A stretch of 64,000 bases of DNA from Brevundimonas sp. SORGH_AS_0993 (GCF_030818545.1 NZ_JAUTAH010000001.1:2485001-2549000), one strand, 5' to 3'. Positions 18,347 to 27,659 are shown, counted from the stretch's first letter. Notes: generated from the letters alone by a model not told the origin. Numbers and translations: made by a program.

Positions 18347-20011
18347 ATGACGCCATCAATCGCCTTTGTAGGCGCGGGACCTACCACCCTCTACGCCCTT
18401 CACGCGCTGCTGTCCCAAGGCGCCGTCCCGGCGCGGATCACCGTGATCGAGGCGCGTAGCTCCGCAGGAGCGGGCAGCCCCTATAGCGCTGAATGGAACG
18501 ACCGCGCGATGCTTTCGAACATCGCCAGCGTAGAGATTCCTCCCGTGACTGAAACCCTGGCGGAATGGCTGGCTTCGCGCACCCGGTCCGAGCTGAAGGC
18601 GCTTGATGTGGACGCCGCCTCGCTGGACGAGCGCAGCTTCGTGCCCCGTATCGCACTGGGCCGCTATTTCGAGGACCAGTTCGCGGCCATCGTGAAGCGG
18701 GCGCGGGCCGACGGCGTCGCCATCGAGGTCATGACCGACTGTCGCGTCGTCGACGCCGCCAATACGCGCGACGGAATCGAACTGACGTTCGTCTCGCCGC
18801 CCTCGCTTCGCGCGACCAAGGCGGTCTTCGACCATGTGGTGCTGGCCACCGGCCACCAGTGGCCATCGCGCCAGCAGAGACGACCCGGCTATTTCCTCAG
18901 CCCGTGGCCGGCCTCCGCGCTGGCGGACGTTCCGGCGACAGATATCGGCATCCGCGGCTCGTCCCTGACGGCCATCGACACCGCCGTCGCACTGGCGGGA
19001 TCGCACGGCGCGTTCGTGCGACGCGGAGGACGGCTGGTTTACGAGCCCGCGCCGGACGCCCAGCCCTTCCGCCTGACCATGATGTCGCGCAAGGGCATCC
19101 TGCCGGAAGCGGACTTCTATTTTCCGCTTCCGCACGCGCCGCTCGAAATCTGCACCCCAGAGGCGGTCGCGGCCCTGACGGACCAGAACACGGGCCAGCT
19201 GCTGGACCAGGTGTTCGACCTGTTTCGGCGTGAGTTGATCCATGTCGATCCCGACTACGCCGCACAGACCGGGCTGGGCGAGGCGACGCTGGAGACGTTC
19301 GCCCAGGCCTATTTCGCGCGGCGGGCGACCAGCGACCCGTTCATCTGGGCCGCGCTTAACCTCGAGGAGGCGCGGGCCAATCACGCCTCCAAGATCACCG
19401 TGGCGTGGCGCGACGCCATCCTTCGCATGCATGAGGTGGTCGCCGTGATCGTGCCCCATCTGGATGCGGCGCAGTTCGACCGCTTCAATCGCGTGTTCAA
19501 ACCGATCTTCGTCGACGTCTACGCCGGCGTCCCGCACGAATCGATCGAGCGGATGCTGGCCTTGCACCAGGCCGACAAGCTGGAAGTGCTGGCCCTAGGC
19601 GAAGACTACGACATCGACACCCACAATCCCCCAAGCGGGGCCGACGTCACGATCGCCGGACGCACCCGGCGTTTTCCGGTGTTCATCGAAGCGACGGGTC
19701 AGCAAGCCTTGGCCGCGATCCAGTTTCCGTTCCTTTCGCTGCTGGAACAGGGCATCGTTCGCGACGAGATCGCCAATGACGCCCCCGACGTGGTCCGTGG
19801 CATCGCCGTCGACGAGGTCTTTCGGCCCGTCGATGCGCCTTTGCCGCCGGATAGACTCTTTTGTCTGACGCTGCCGTTCCTGATGGGCCGCCACCCCTTC
19901 GCCCAGGGGATCACCAGTTCCTTTGAAATGGGGGGGATCGTGGGGCGCAGGCTGGCGTTGGTGGTCGAAGGCGACAAGCGAACGCCCCATCCCGCCGCCT
20001 CGGCGGCCTGA
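18347..20011 (+). CDS. FAD/NAD(P)-binding protein (NAD_binding_9-like)
   Basis: A 554-residue flavoprotein-like protein. The N-terminal dinucleotide fold IAFVGAGPTTLYALHAL is followed by an SPYSAEWNDRAMLSNIASVEIPP segment typical of the FAD-NAD(P)-binding family that also includes HI0933-like and monooxygenase-related proteins. VVLATGHQWP marks the second nucleotide-binding half. Its substrate is unknown. The following DUF1543 gene starts 12 bp after the stop, so the two form an operon. Divergent from the asparaginase gene. ATG 18347 is chosen because the glycine-rich loop starts immediately after it. Confidence 0.82.
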   Translation: MTPSIAFVGAGPTTLYALHALLSQGAVPARITVIEARSSAGAGSPYSAEWNDRAMLSNIASVEIPPVTETLAEWLASRTRSELKALDVDAASLDERSFVPRIALGRYFEDQFAAIVKRARADGVAIEVMTDCRVVDAANTRDGIELTFVSPPSLRATKAVFDHVVLATGHQWPSRQQRRPGYFLSPWPASALADVPATDIGIRGSSLTAIDTAVALAGSHGAFVRRGGRLVYEPAPDAQPFRLTMMSRKGILPEADFYFPLPHAPLEICTPEAVAALTDQNTGQLLDQVFDLFRRELIHVDPDYAAQTGLGEATLETFAQAYFARRATSDPFIWAALNLEEARANHASKITVAWRDAILRMHEVVAVIVPHLDAAQFDRFNRVFKPIFVDVYAGVPHESIERMLALHQADKLEVLALGEDYDIDTHNPPSGADVTIAGRTRRFPVFIEATGQQALAAIQFPFLSLLEQGIVRDEIANDAPDVVRGIAVDEVFRPVDAPLPPDRLFCLTLPFLMGRHPFAQGITSSFEMGGIVGRRLALVVEGDKRTPHPAASAA

Positions 20012-20022
20012 AGCGAGACCTG

Positions 20023-20526
20023 ATGAAGCTGTTTGCGATCTACATCGGCGGGGAGCACCTCGGCGCCAACATCGAAGTGCATGACATGCGCTTCATCGCC
20101 GCCCCCTCGATAGAGGCCACCTACGACACCTTGCGTGCGCAATGGTGGGGCAAGACAGGCAGTCTGCACATCGACTGCTGGTCGGAGGTTTCGCACGCGG
20201 ACGGCTATGACGTCAGCCTGCGTCCCGAGCCCTACGCCGGTGAGGAAAAGCTCTATTATGTGAACCTGGGCGGTTACGACGGCGTGTCCTTCGCCGAGCA
20301 GCACCGCAACGTCTTCGTCGTCGCCGCCACGGTTCAGTCCGCCAAGTCACGCGCCATAAAGTTGGCGTCGGGCTGGAGCGACGCCCATCGCGACGAGATG
20401 TACGAGGCGGAGCAGGCTTTCGCGCTGGATGCCGCCGCCCAGGCCCGGCGGATGCATATCCACCTGACGCCGCGTCCGATGTCCGGCGATCCGAGCTTCA
20501 CCTGTCGCTACACCCCGCTCCGCTGA
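20023..20526 (+). CDS. DUF1543 family protein
   Basis: A 167-residue soluble protein. The opening KLFAIYIGGEHLGANIEVHDMRFIAAPSIEATYDTLRAQWWG is the hallmark of DUF1543, a family of unknown function that often occurs as a tandem-domain protein. Residues 75-125 (KLYYVNLGGYDGVSFAEQHRNVFVVA) read as the second repeat of the same fold. It begins 12 bp after the FAD/NAD(P)-binding protein gene. The pairing hints that the two proteins act together, but no function is established from sequence. Confidence 0.85.
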   Translation: MKLFAIYIGGEHLGANIEVHDMRFIAAPSIEATYDTLRAQWWGKTGSLHIDCWSEVSHADGYDVSLRPEPYAGEEKLYYVNLGGYDGVSFAEQHRNVFVVAATVQSAKSRAIKLASGWSDAHRDEMYEAEQAFALDAAAQARRMHIHLTPRPMSGDPSFTCRYTPLR

Positions 20527-20542
20527 CGCCAGAGGGCGCGCA

Positions 20543-20728
20543 TCACCCCCGGTGATGCAGCCGCTTCCACACCTGATAGCCGACGATGGGGGTGAAGCCG
20601 CAGAGGAGGGCGGCGATCAGGACCATCCAGAAGCCGCCGCCCAGCCAGTATTCGCCGGCTAGGGCCCCGGCGCCGGCCGCCAGGACCGGGCCGAGCCAGG
20701 GCAGCCAGGCGGGCGGCCGCATCCGCAT
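20543..20728 (-). CDS. Small membrane protein downstream of hppD
   Basis: A 61-residue protein with two likely transmembrane helices (LPWLGPVLAAGAGALAG and GGGFWMVLIAALLCGFTPIVGYQVW) and a basic tail KRLHHRG. Its ATG follows the hppD stop directly (TGAATG), so it is probably translated by re-initiation. No known family. An 8-bp stem hairpin at 20540-20558 overlaps its 3' end and could end transcription from both sides. Confidence 0.6.
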   Translation of the reverse strand: MRMRPPAWLPWLGPVLAAGAGALAGEYWLGGGFWMVLIAALLCGFTPIVGYQVWKRLHHRG

Positions 20729-21877
20729 TCAGGCGTCGACCTTGATGACGCCGCGACGAATCTGGTCCAACTCGATGGAATCGAACAGGGCCTGGAAGTT
20801 GCCGTTGCCGAAGCCCTCGTTGCCCTTCCTCTGGATGATTTCGAAGAAGATCGGGCCGAAGGTGTCCTGGGTGAAGATCTGCAGCAGCAGGCCCTCTTCG
20901 TCCGATCCGTCGATCAGGATGCGGTTCTTGCGCATCCGCTCCACGTCTTCGCCGTGGTTGGGCAGGCGTTTGTCGATCAGCTCGAAATAGGTCTCGATGG
21001 TGTCCTGGAATTCCACGCCGCGTTCGCGCATGGCCTCCACCGTCTCGAAGATGTTCTCGGTCGTCAGGGCGATGTGCTGGATGCCCTCGCCGTTGTAGCG
21101 GCGGATGAATTCCTCGATCTGGGAGTTCTCGTCCTGGCTTTCGTTCAGGGGGATGCGGATGGCGCGGTCGGGCGCGATCATGGCCTGGGAGAACAGGCCG
21201 GTCGCCTTGCCCTTGATGTCGAAATACTTCTGCTCCTCGAAGTTGAAGACCGAGCCGTAGAAGCCCGACCAGGTCCGCATCTGGCCGCGACGGACGTTGT
21301 GGGTCAGGTGATCCAGCACCTCCAGCCCCATCGAATTCTTGCGCTCGGCCTCTTCCCAGCCCTCGATCTCGTCCCAGGCGTCATAGAGGGAGCCGGCGTC
21401 GCCATATTGGTCGACGACATAGAGCAGGCTGCCGCCGATGCCTTGCAGGATATAGGGATAGTCCCGGCCCGATTCCCCGCTTCCCAGGACCCCGCTTCCC
21501 AGGGCCCCGCCCTTCGCATCGGTCGCGGCCACGGCGCCGCGGGCCAGGGCGCCTTCGTAGGCGGCCTTGGCGTCGGCGACGCGGAAGGCCATGCCGTTGG
21601 CCGAGGGGCCGTGGTCGCGGGCGAAGTCCGCCGCCTGGCCCTGGGGCGAACGGTGGACCAGCAGGGTGATGTCGCCCTGCTTCAGGCGCACGACGTCGGT
21701 GGTCGGGTTCACATGGGTCTGGGTGAATCCCATCAGCTCCAGGCGCGAAATCATGGCCTCGGGTTCGGGGCCGGTGAATTCAACGAATTCGAAGCCGTCG
21801 ACGCCCAGGGGATTGTCCTGGTCGATCTGCCGGGCCGTCGGCTGGCCCTCGGTCTGGACCTGGGTCATGTCGTTCAT
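20729..21877 (-). CDS. hppD: 4-hydroxyphenylpyruvate dioxygenase
   Basis: A 382-residue non-haem iron dioxygenase that converts 4-hydroxyphenylpyruvate to homogentisate in tyrosine catabolism. The iron ligands are visible: His190 (LEVLDHLTHNV), His268 (GIQHIALTT) and Glu346 (IFFEIIQRKG). The C-terminal motif GNEGFGNGNFQALFDSIE is also conserved. In the N-terminal domain, a 15-bp tandem duplication (21475-21510) adds the residues GSGVLGSG to a surface loop, without harming the frame. The FAH-family hydrolase at 15627-16646 is a possible later step of the same pathway. Confidence 0.95.
   Translation of the reverse strand: MNDMTQVQTEGQPTARQIDQDNPLGVDGFEFVEFTGPEPEAMISRLELMGFTQTHVNPTTDVVRLKQGDITLLVHRSPQGQAADFARDHGPSANGMAFRVADAKAAYEGALARGAVAATDAKGGALGSGVLGSGESGRDYPYILQGIGGSLLYVVDQYGDAGSLYDAWDEIEGWEEAERKNSMGLEVLDHLTHNVRRGQMRTWSGFYGSVFNFEEQKYFDIKGKATGLFSQAMIAPDRAIRIPLNESQDENSQIEEFIRRYNGEGIQHIALTTENIFETVEAMRERGVEFQDTIETYFELIDKRLPNHGEDVERMRKNRILIDGSDEEGLLLQIFTQDTFGPIFFEIIQRKGNEGFGNGNFQALFDSIELDQIRRGVIKVDA
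21475..21510. repeat. 15-bp tandem repeat inside hppD
   Basis: Two units of 15 bp (ccccgcttcccagga and ccccgcttcccaggg) plus a 6-bp partial unit, in frame in hppD. They encode the repetitive loop GALGSGVLGSGESG near residues 124-137. Confidence 0.8.
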
Positions 21878-22205
21878 GGCGCGTCTCCCGCGTGGCTTTT
21901 GAGGCGACCGAACCCGAACGGGGGCCGCCGACTGGCGCGGAACCTAGTCACAGAAGACGACGGAGCCAAGACGCAGCCACAGGGACGTGATGATCGGGGC
22001 TCGGGCGGCCCGCCCCTTGAGGTTCGGCACGGTCACATCGGGCCTGCGGGCGACCCTACGCAGGTTCCGCATCGTCCCGCAGTCGACGTGGTCGCGCCCG
22101 AAGTCCGACGATAAGCGCAGGCCCGGAAGATTAACCGTGATGCTTCAGTCTTGGTTGATCGGCGTTCTTCTAAATGGCGCGACGTCCAGACCTTTATGAG
22201 CCGCC
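21878..22205. other. Intergenic region between hppD and the DUF805 gene
   Basis: A 328-bp divergent gap. Open frames here lack coding character. The 70 bp before the DUF805 start are AT-richer than their surroundings, consistent with its promoter, but I cannot assign -35/-10 boxes with confidence. No repeat or RNA gene is seen. Confidence 0.4.
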
Positions 22206-23000
22206 ATGTCGATCCTGTTTCGTCCTCTTCTCCGCTACGCCGATTTCCAGGGGCGGGCCTCGCGCCGCGAGTATTTCGGCTTCATGCTGTTGCAGTATAT
22301 GGTCGCGGGCCTGGTGCTGGCGCTGATGGTCGGCGCGATCCGGGGCGAGGACGGCCACGGGGGCGGGCTGGGCGGCGGACTGGCGGTTCTGGCGCTGTCG
22401 GGCGGGCTGGGCCTGTTGGGCCTGATGGCCGTGGGGCTGTTGATCCCGAACTGGGCGGTTCTGACACGTCGCCTGCATGACAGCGGAAAGTCGGCCTGGT
22501 GTCTGATGCTGTTGGCGCCTCATGTCCTGACCGTGGTTCTGGCGGCGGGCGCGTTCGGCGGGGCGATCCAGCATGCGGTCCAGGGCGTGGACGCCCGCGA
22601 GGCCGCGCCGGCCTTTCTGGCCGCCCTGGGCGGCGCCGGGGTGATGGCCCTGCTGGCGCAGGTGTGCGGCCTGATCCTTTTCATCCTGACCCTTTTGCCC
22701 GGCTCGGCGGGTGACAACCGCTTCGGGCCGGATCCGCGCCGTCTGACCCTGGCGCCGTCGGCGGGCCTGGCCCCAGCCTCGGGCCTGGCCCTGGACGAGG
22801 CGCGGTTGGAGGCCCTGTTCGAAGAGGCCCGTCGCGGTCTGAGCCAGAGCGCCGTCGCCGCGTCGCCCGTCTCGGGAACGACTTGGGGAACGGCTTCGGG
22901 GCCGCCTTCTGGGCACGGCCATGGGGCGATCGCGGGATGGGAGCGGCCGGCCTATGATCCGGGCGTGGCGCCCAGCCGCCCCTTCGGAAAGCGCGTCTGA
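22206..23000 (+). CDS. DUF805 membrane protein
   Basis: A 264-residue membrane protein. The opening FRPLLRYADFQGRASRREYFGFMLLQ and the LTRRLHDSGKSAW segment are diagnostic of DUF805. There are about four hydrophobic helices up to residue 165, then PGSAGDNRFGPDP, the usual family end. A further 90-residue low-complexity cytoplasmic tail (SAGLAPASGLALDEARLEALFEEARRGL) is an addition. Function unknown. Confidence 0.87.
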   Translation: MSILFRPLLRYADFQGRASRREYFGFMLLQYMVAGLVLALMVGAIRGEDGHGGGLGGGLAVLALSGGLGLLGLMAVGLLIPNWAVLTRRLHDSGKSAWCLMLLAPHVLTVVLAAGAFGGAIQHAVQGVDAREAAPAFLAALGGAGVMALLAQVCGLILFILTLLPGSAGDNRFGPDPRRLTLAPSAGLAPASGLALDEARLEALFEEARRGLSQSAVAASPVSGTTWGTASGPPSGHGHGAIAGWERPAYDPGVAPSRPFGKRV

Positions 23001-23084
23001 GGCGTCACGACGCCGTGACGTCGGCGCCGCGCGTTGCTAGAGCCTGATCGGTTTAGACGGACCCGCGCCGCCACAGGGACATGC

Positions 23085-23660
23085 ATGCTTCGCAAACTCT
23101 ACGACTGGGTCTTCGAACAGGCGCGCAGGCCCTATGCGGAGCGGACCATGGCGGCGGTGTCCTTCGCCGAGGCGTCGTTCTTTCCCATACCGCCGGACGT
23201 CATGCTGGCGCCCATGATCCTGTCGCGGCCAGAGCGCGCCTATCGCTATGCGGCGGTCTGCTCCATCGCCTCGCTGCTGGGCGGGCTGTTGGGCTACGCC
23301 ATCGGGGTGTTCCTGGAGCCGGTGGCGGTGCGGCTGCTGGACATCTTCGGCCACGGCGTGGACATGGCCGTCTATCAGTCGTGGTTCGCCTCGAACGGGT
23401 TTCTGGTCATCCTGGCCAAGGGGCTGACGCCGGTGCCGTTCAAACTGGTGACGGTGGCGGCGGGGATGGCGCATTTCCATCTGGGCCTGTTCATCCTGGC
23501 GGTGGCGATCACCCGGTCGGGGCGGTTCTTCCTGGAAGCCTGGATCCTGAAGACCTGGGGGCCGCCGATGCTGAAGATCGTGGAGCGCCGCCTGGCCCTG
23601 TCGTTCGTGATCGGGCTGGTGCTTCTGATCGGCGGTTTCCTGCTGTTGAAGCTTCTGTAA
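23085..23660 (+). CDS. YqaA/DedA-like membrane protein (VTT domain)
   Basis: A 191-residue SNARE-associated/VTT-fold membrane protein of the YqaA type. The conserved EASFFPIPPDVMLAPMIL segment lies near residues 30-45 and LAKGLTPVPFKLVTVAAGMAHF near 108-130. Such proteins are implicated in lipid scrambling or membrane homeostasis. I use ATG 23085 (MLRKLYDWVFEQ); a nearby ATG at 23081 is out of frame. dsbB follows 39 bp later on the same strand. Confidence 0.86.
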   Translation: MLRKLYDWVFEQARRPYAERTMAAVSFAEASFFPIPPDVMLAPMILSRPERAYRYAAVCSIASLLGGLLGYAIGVFLEPVAVRLLDIFGHGVDMAVYQSWFASNGFLVILAKGLTPVPFKLVTVAAGMAHFHLGLFILAVAITRSGRFFLEAWILKTWGPPMLKIVERRLALSFVIGLVLLIGGFLLLKLL

Positions 23661-23699
23661 GTCGACGGCGGGGCGGCGGCGGAGTATGACCGGCACACG

Positions 23700-24242
23700 A
23701 TGAGAGACCTGTATCGCCTTCTCACCCGCTGGTGGACCGCCTTCGCCCTGGCGGCGTCGCTGGCCATGCTGGGCGCGGCCCATGCGTTCGAGCAGTTCGG
23801 CGGACTGGCGCCGTGCAACCTGTGCCTGAAACAGCGCGAGGTCTATTGGGGCGCGGTCGCCGTGGCGGCCCTGGCCACGGGCTGGACCCTGTTCAGCGGC
23901 GGACGGCGGGGCACGCCCCGGATCGCCGCCTTCCTGCTGGCCGCCGTCTTCGCCACCGGAACGATCACGGCCGTCTTCCACATGGGCGGGGAATATGGCT
24001 GGTGGGCGCTGCCGGCGACCTGCGCTTCGGTCGGCGGCAAGGTCGATCTGGACAGTCTGACGGCCCTGGCCCTGGGCACGGGGCCGGCCGTCAAGGTCAT
24101 CGGCTGCAGCGACGTGGCCTGGCGCTGGGGCCTGTCGATGGCCGGATGGAACGCTCTGATCTCGGCCGCGCTGGCGGTGTTCAGCCTGTTGGCCGCCAAA
24201 CGCCCCAAGGACGCCCGCGCACCCCGTATCGAAAAGAGCTGA
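23700..24242 (+). CDS. dsbB: DsbB-family disulfide bond formation protein
   Basis: A 180-residue four-helix inner-membrane protein that re-oxidises DsbA and passes electrons to quinone. The first redox pair is C39-N-L-C42 in APCNLCLKQRE; the second pair is C108 (PATCASV) and C136 (VIGCSDV) in the second periplasmic loop. The coq7 gene, for ubiquinone synthesis, starts 5 bp downstream, which fits the quinone link. All four cysteines are present, so it should be functional. Confidence 0.9.
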   Translation: MRDLYRLLTRWWTAFALAASLAMLGAAHAFEQFGGLAPCNLCLKQREVYWGAVAVAALATGWTLFSGGRRGTPRIAAFLLAAVFATGTITAVFHMGGEYGWWALPATCASVGGKVDLDSLTALALGTGPAVKVIGCSDVAWRWGLSMAGWNALISAALAVFSLLAAKRPKDARAPRIEKS

Positions 24243-24247
24243 GCCGC

Positions 24248-24817
24248 ATGAGCGACGCCGCCCACATCCCTCTGCCGCGCCCCGGCGCCGGCGCCGACAA
24301 GGCCCGGATGGACGAGATTCTGCGCGTCGATCATGCCGGGGAATACGCCGCCGTCCTGATCTATCGCGCCCAGCGCGCCGTGTTCGAGGGGCGAAAGGGC
24401 CGGGACGGCGTCGTCCACGACCTGGCCGAGATGCAGGATCAGGAGGCCGTCCATCTGGCCCGGTTCGACCGGCTGCTGAACGCGCGGCGGGTGCGCCCCA
24501 CGGCGATGACGCCCCTGTGGCGGCTGGCGGCCTCGGCCCTGGGCGCCGGCACGGCCCTGATGGGGGAAAAGGCGGCCCACGCCTGCACCGAGGCGGTCGA
24601 GAGCGTGATCGAGAAACACTACGCCGATCAGATCGCCGAGATCGGCGAGCGCGACCCGGCCCTGGCGGCCGAGCTGAAACAGTTCCGCGAAGAGGAACTG
24701 GCCCACCACGACCACGCCATCGCGCACGGCAGCCGCGAGGCGCCCGCCTATCGCCTGCTGTCCAGCGTGATCAAGGTCGGCTGCAAGGCTGCGATCAGGA
24801 TCAGCGAGAAGGTTTGA
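24248..24817 (+). CDS. coq7: Coq7-type demethoxyubiquinone hydroxylase
   Basis: A 189-residue ferritin-like di-iron monooxygenase that hydroxylates demethoxyubiquinone in ubiquinone synthesis. Iron-ligand motifs are present: Glu32 in DHAGEYAA, E66-x-x-H69 in EMQDQEAVH, and the C-terminal EEELAHHDHA. It is probably membrane-associated. The start ATG 24248 lies 5 bp after the dsbB stop, so co-expression is likely. A palindromic repeat follows the gene. Confidence 0.93.
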   Translation: MSDAAHIPLPRPGAGADKARMDEILRVDHAGEYAAVLIYRAQRAVFEGRKGRDGVVHDLAEMQDQEAVHLARFDRLLNARRVRPTAMTPLWRLAASALGAGTALMGEKAAHACTEAVESVIEKHYADQIAEIGERDPALAAELKQFREEELAHHDHAIAHGSREAPAYRLLSSVIKVGCKAAIRISEKV

Positions 24818-24839
24818 AGGCGGTCGCCCTTCTTTCTTT

Positions 24840-24945
24840 CGTCATCCTCGCCCTCGTGGCGAGGATTCCTACTCGGTGCGTCCGCAGAGTGCGTCGCCTT
24901 CGAACGCCGGGCGTCTGGATCCCAGGGACAAGCCCTGGGATGACG
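24840..24945. repeat. Intergenic palindromic repeat (CGTCATCC...GGATGACG ends)
   Basis: A 106-bp element in the convergent gap between coq7 and the thiolase gene. It starts CGTCATCCTCG and ends with a perfect 9-bp hairpin (ATCCCAGGG ACAAG CCCTGGGAT) followed by GACG. The inverted CGTCATCC/GGATGACG termini match the element at 35193-35323 and resemble those at 56015-56142 and 58425-58453. Each end is itself a hairpin, so it may also stop transcription from both sides. Confidence 0.75.
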
Positions 24946-24968
24946 CGGTAGGGAGCGAACGACTCGCC

Positions 24969-26171
24969 TCAGTAAATCTCGAACAGCCCGGCCGCGCCCA
25001 TGCCCCCGCCGACGCACATGGTGACGACGCCGTATCGGGCGCCGCGCCGTTTGCCTTCGATCAGGACGTGGCCGGTCATGCGCGCGCCGGACATGCCATA
25101 GGGGTGGCCGATGGAGATGGCGCCGCCCGAGACGTTCAGCCGGTCGTCGGGAATGCCCAGGGTGTCGCGGCAATACAGGACCTGCACCGCGAACGCCTCG
25201 TTCAGCTCCCAGATGCCGATGTCGTCGATGGTCAGGCCGTGGCGCTTCAGCAGCTTGGGCACGGCATGGACCGGGCCGACGCCCATCTCGTCCGGCTCGC
25301 AGCCCGCGACGGCCATGCCGCGATAGGCGCCCAGGGGCTGAAGGTTGCGCTTGACCGCCTCGCCGGCCTCCATGACCACGCAGGCCGAGGCGCCGTCCGA
25401 CAGTTGGGACGCATTGCCGGCGGTGACGAACGCGCCCTGCTGAATCTCCTCGCCGCCGCCGAACACGGGCCTCAGCGCCCTGAGGCCCTCCAGGGTGGTG
25501 TCGGGGCGGTTGCCTTCGTCCCTGGACAGGGTGATCGGCTTCGATGCGGTCTGGCCCGTGGCCTTGTCCATCACCAGCATGGAGGTGGTCATCGGCACGA
25601 TCTCGGCGTCGAACCGTCCGGCCTCCTGCGCGGCGGCCGTGCGCTGCTGGGACTGCAGGGCGTATTCGTCCTGGGCGTCGCGGCTGATCCCATAGCGTCG
25701 GGCGACGACCTCGGCCGTCTCCAGCATCGACATATAGATGTGGGGCGACAGCTTCAGCAGCGCCTCGTCCTTCATGCGATAGAGGTTCATGTTCTGGTTC
25801 TGCACCAGGGAGACGCTCTCCAGCCCGCCGCCGACCGCCATCTTCTGCTGGTCGAAGAGGACCTGTTTGGCCGCCGTGGCGACGCCCATCAGACCCGAGG
25901 CGCACTGGCGATCCAGGCTCATGCCCGGAACGCTGGCGGGCAGGCCAGCGGCCAGGGCGATCTGGCGCGCCACGTTCGTGCCTGTTCCGCCCTGTTGCAG
26001 CGCCGCGCCCATGACGACGTCCTCGATCTCGGCCGGATCGACGCCGGCGCGCTGGACCGCGTGGCGCACGGCGTGGGCGCCCAGCTGCTGGGGCTGGGTG
26101 TCGTTGAAGGCCCCGCGATAGGCGCGGCCGATGGGTGTGCGGGCGGTGGAGACGATGACGGCTTCGCGCAT
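24969..26171 (-). CDS. Acetyl-CoA C-acyltransferase (thiolase)
   Basis: A 400-residue thiolase. The acyl-accepting Cys90 lies in DRQCASG, His356 in [10 protein letters not shown], and the second catalytic Cys386 in [11 protein letters not shown]; all three are intact. It cleaves or forms beta-ketoacyl-CoA in fatty-acid degradation or in acetoacetyl-CoA synthesis; chain-length preference cannot be told. It stands alone here, with no hydratase/dehydrogenase partner nearby. Confidence 0.92.
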   Translation of the reverse strand: MREAVIVSTARTPIGRAYRGAFNDTQPQQLGAHAVRHAVQRAGVDPAEIEDVVMGAALQQGGTGTNVARQIALAAGLPASVPGMSLDRQCASGLMGVATAAKQVLFDQQKMAVGGGLESVSLVQNQNMNLYRMKDEALLKLSPHIYMSMLETAEVVARRYGISRDAQDEYALQSQQRTAAAQEAGRFDAEIVPMTTSMLVMDKATGQTASKPITLSRDEGNRPDTTLEGLRALRPVFGGGEEIQQGAFVTAGNASQLSDGASACVVMEAGEAVKRNLQPLGAYRGMAVAGCEPDEMGVGPVHAVPKLLKRHGLTIDDIGIWELNEAFAVQVLYCRDTLGIPDDRLNVSGGAISIGHPYGMSGARMTGHVLIEGKRRGARYGVVTMCVGGGMGAAGLFEIY

Positions 26172-26459
26172 GGGGCTTCCTTCCTGTTCGCGCCGCTTGA
26201 ATGCGGCGTCGGCTGTGCCTTTCGAACCCTAGGCCCCTCACCCCGCGTCAAGGCAAGGTCTTAACCAAGGCAAGCGCGGCCGAAACATCGCCGGTCTTCG
26301 TCATTTTGGCGTTCCACTGCCGTTTATTGTGTTGGAATGGCGCCACAGTCGCCACAATCGTCGCTATAAGCGGGAACCGCCCCTCGCTGACGCCGTTCGG
26401 CTCGGGAACGCCGTGCAACAGCTCGGCTTCGGGCAAATTTTCATTGAGTGAGGATGCAT

Positions 26460-27619
26460 ATGAAGAACCTTCTTCTCGCCTCCGTCGCAACCGTCGGGCT
26501 GTTCGCAGCTGGTGCGGCGTCGGCGGAACCGAACGGCTGGTACGGCGCGGTCGACGCCGGTTATCAGTGGATCGACAAGATCAACGCCGAGTCGTCGACG
26601 ACGGGCGCCAACTGGAACTGGGAAGTGAACGACGGCTGGGCCGCGTTTGCGCGCCTGGGCTATCGCTTCAACCCGAACTGGCGCGTCGAACTGGAAGGCG
26701 GCTATCGCTCGGGCGACATCGGCACCGTGCGCGCCGTTTCGGGCACGCAGGGCCTGTGCAACCTGACGCCGGCCACCGGCGGCTGCTTCTCGCCCGAAGG
26801 CGACATCGAATCGGCCACCCTGATGGCGAACGTCATCTATGACTTCGGTTACGAAGCCTGGGGCGTGCGTCCGTTCGTCGGCCTGGGCGCCGGCGTGAAC
26901 CGCGTGAAGGTCGATACGGTCGGCGCGCTCCGCGCCAACCGCGGCGCCAGCTTCGCTGCGGACGACACCTCGACCAAGTTCGCCGCTCAGGCGATCGCCG
27001 GTCTGGCCTGGGCGATCAGCGACCGCGCCAACATCGACCTGACCTATCGCTATCTGACGGGCGACGCCTCGTGGGATTCGAGCACGGTCGGCACGGGCGC
27101 CGGCGCGACCAGCTTCGGCACCTGGGACGGCGACTACGATCAGTCGCACACCGTGACCCTGGGTCTGCGCTACAGCTTCGGCGCCGAAGAGGCCCCGCCG
27201 CCTCCGCCCCCGCCGCCTCCCCCGCCGCCTCCCCCGCCCCCGCCGCCGCCTCCCCCGCCGCCGCCGGTGGTGCAGAAGCCGGCCGCGCGTCAGTTCGTGG
27301 TCTATTTCGACTGGGATCGTTCGGACCTGACGGCGGAAGCCCGCTCGGTCGTGACCCAGGCCGCCAACTACGCCAAGTCGGGCAGCCCAACCCGCGTGCT
27401 GATCGTCGGCTACACCGACACCTCGGGTTCGGCCGCCTATAACCTGGGCCTGTCCAACCGTCGCGCCCGCACCGTGGCCGACGCCCTGGTCGCTCAAGGC
27501 GTCAACGGCGGGGCGTCATCGCCCTGGACGGCAAGGGCGAGACCAACCTGGCCAAGCCGACCGCCGACGGCGTGCGCGAACCGCTCAACCGTCGCGCGAC
27601 CGTCGACATCAACTTCTAA
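26460..27619 (+). pseudogene. OmpA-family outer membrane protein, frameshifted near the C-terminus
   Basis: A signal peptide (MKNLLLASVATVGLFAAGAASA) is followed by an eight-stranded OmpA-type barrel (about residues 23-240), a run of about 25 prolines as periplasmic linker, and an OmpA C-terminal peptidoglycan-binding domain (FVVYFDWDRSDLT, GYTDTSGSAAYNLGLSNRRARTV). After QGVNGG (about 27510) the frame shifts; the lost continuation VIALDGKGETNLAKPTADGVREPLNRRATVDINF stands in the -1 frame, ending at TAA 27619. One base is missing (or two extra) in the G-run at 27509-27513. Left uncorrected, the frame runs on to 27806 through unrelated sequence. I expect the true gene is intact and this is a sequence error. 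Start ATG 26460 is preferred for its signal peptide. Confidence 0.85.
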
Positions 27620-27632
27620 AACCCCAACGACA

Positions 27633-27659
27633 TCCGGCCCGGAGCCCTTCCGGGCCGGA
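27633..27659 (+). terminator. Hairpin after the OmpA-like gene
   Basis: A perfect 11-bp stem (TCCGGCCCGGA/TCCGGGCCGGA, 5-nt loop) 13 bp after the restored stop. There is no T-run after it, so it may be an RNA-stabilising or weak terminating hairpin. A second, weaker stem followed by Ts lies at about 27696-27732. Confidence 0.55.

Noticed and set aside
22206..24817. DUF805-YqaA-DsbB-Coq7 as a single functional operon
   Set aside because: Only dsbB-coq7 (5-bp gap) and perhaps YqaA-dsbB (39-bp gap) are close; DUF805 is separated by 84 bp and shares no evident function.
27199..27266. Proline-codon run taken as a possible sequencing artefact
   Set aside because: Proline-rich linkers between the barrel and the OmpA-like domain are common in this family, and the frame stays open through it.
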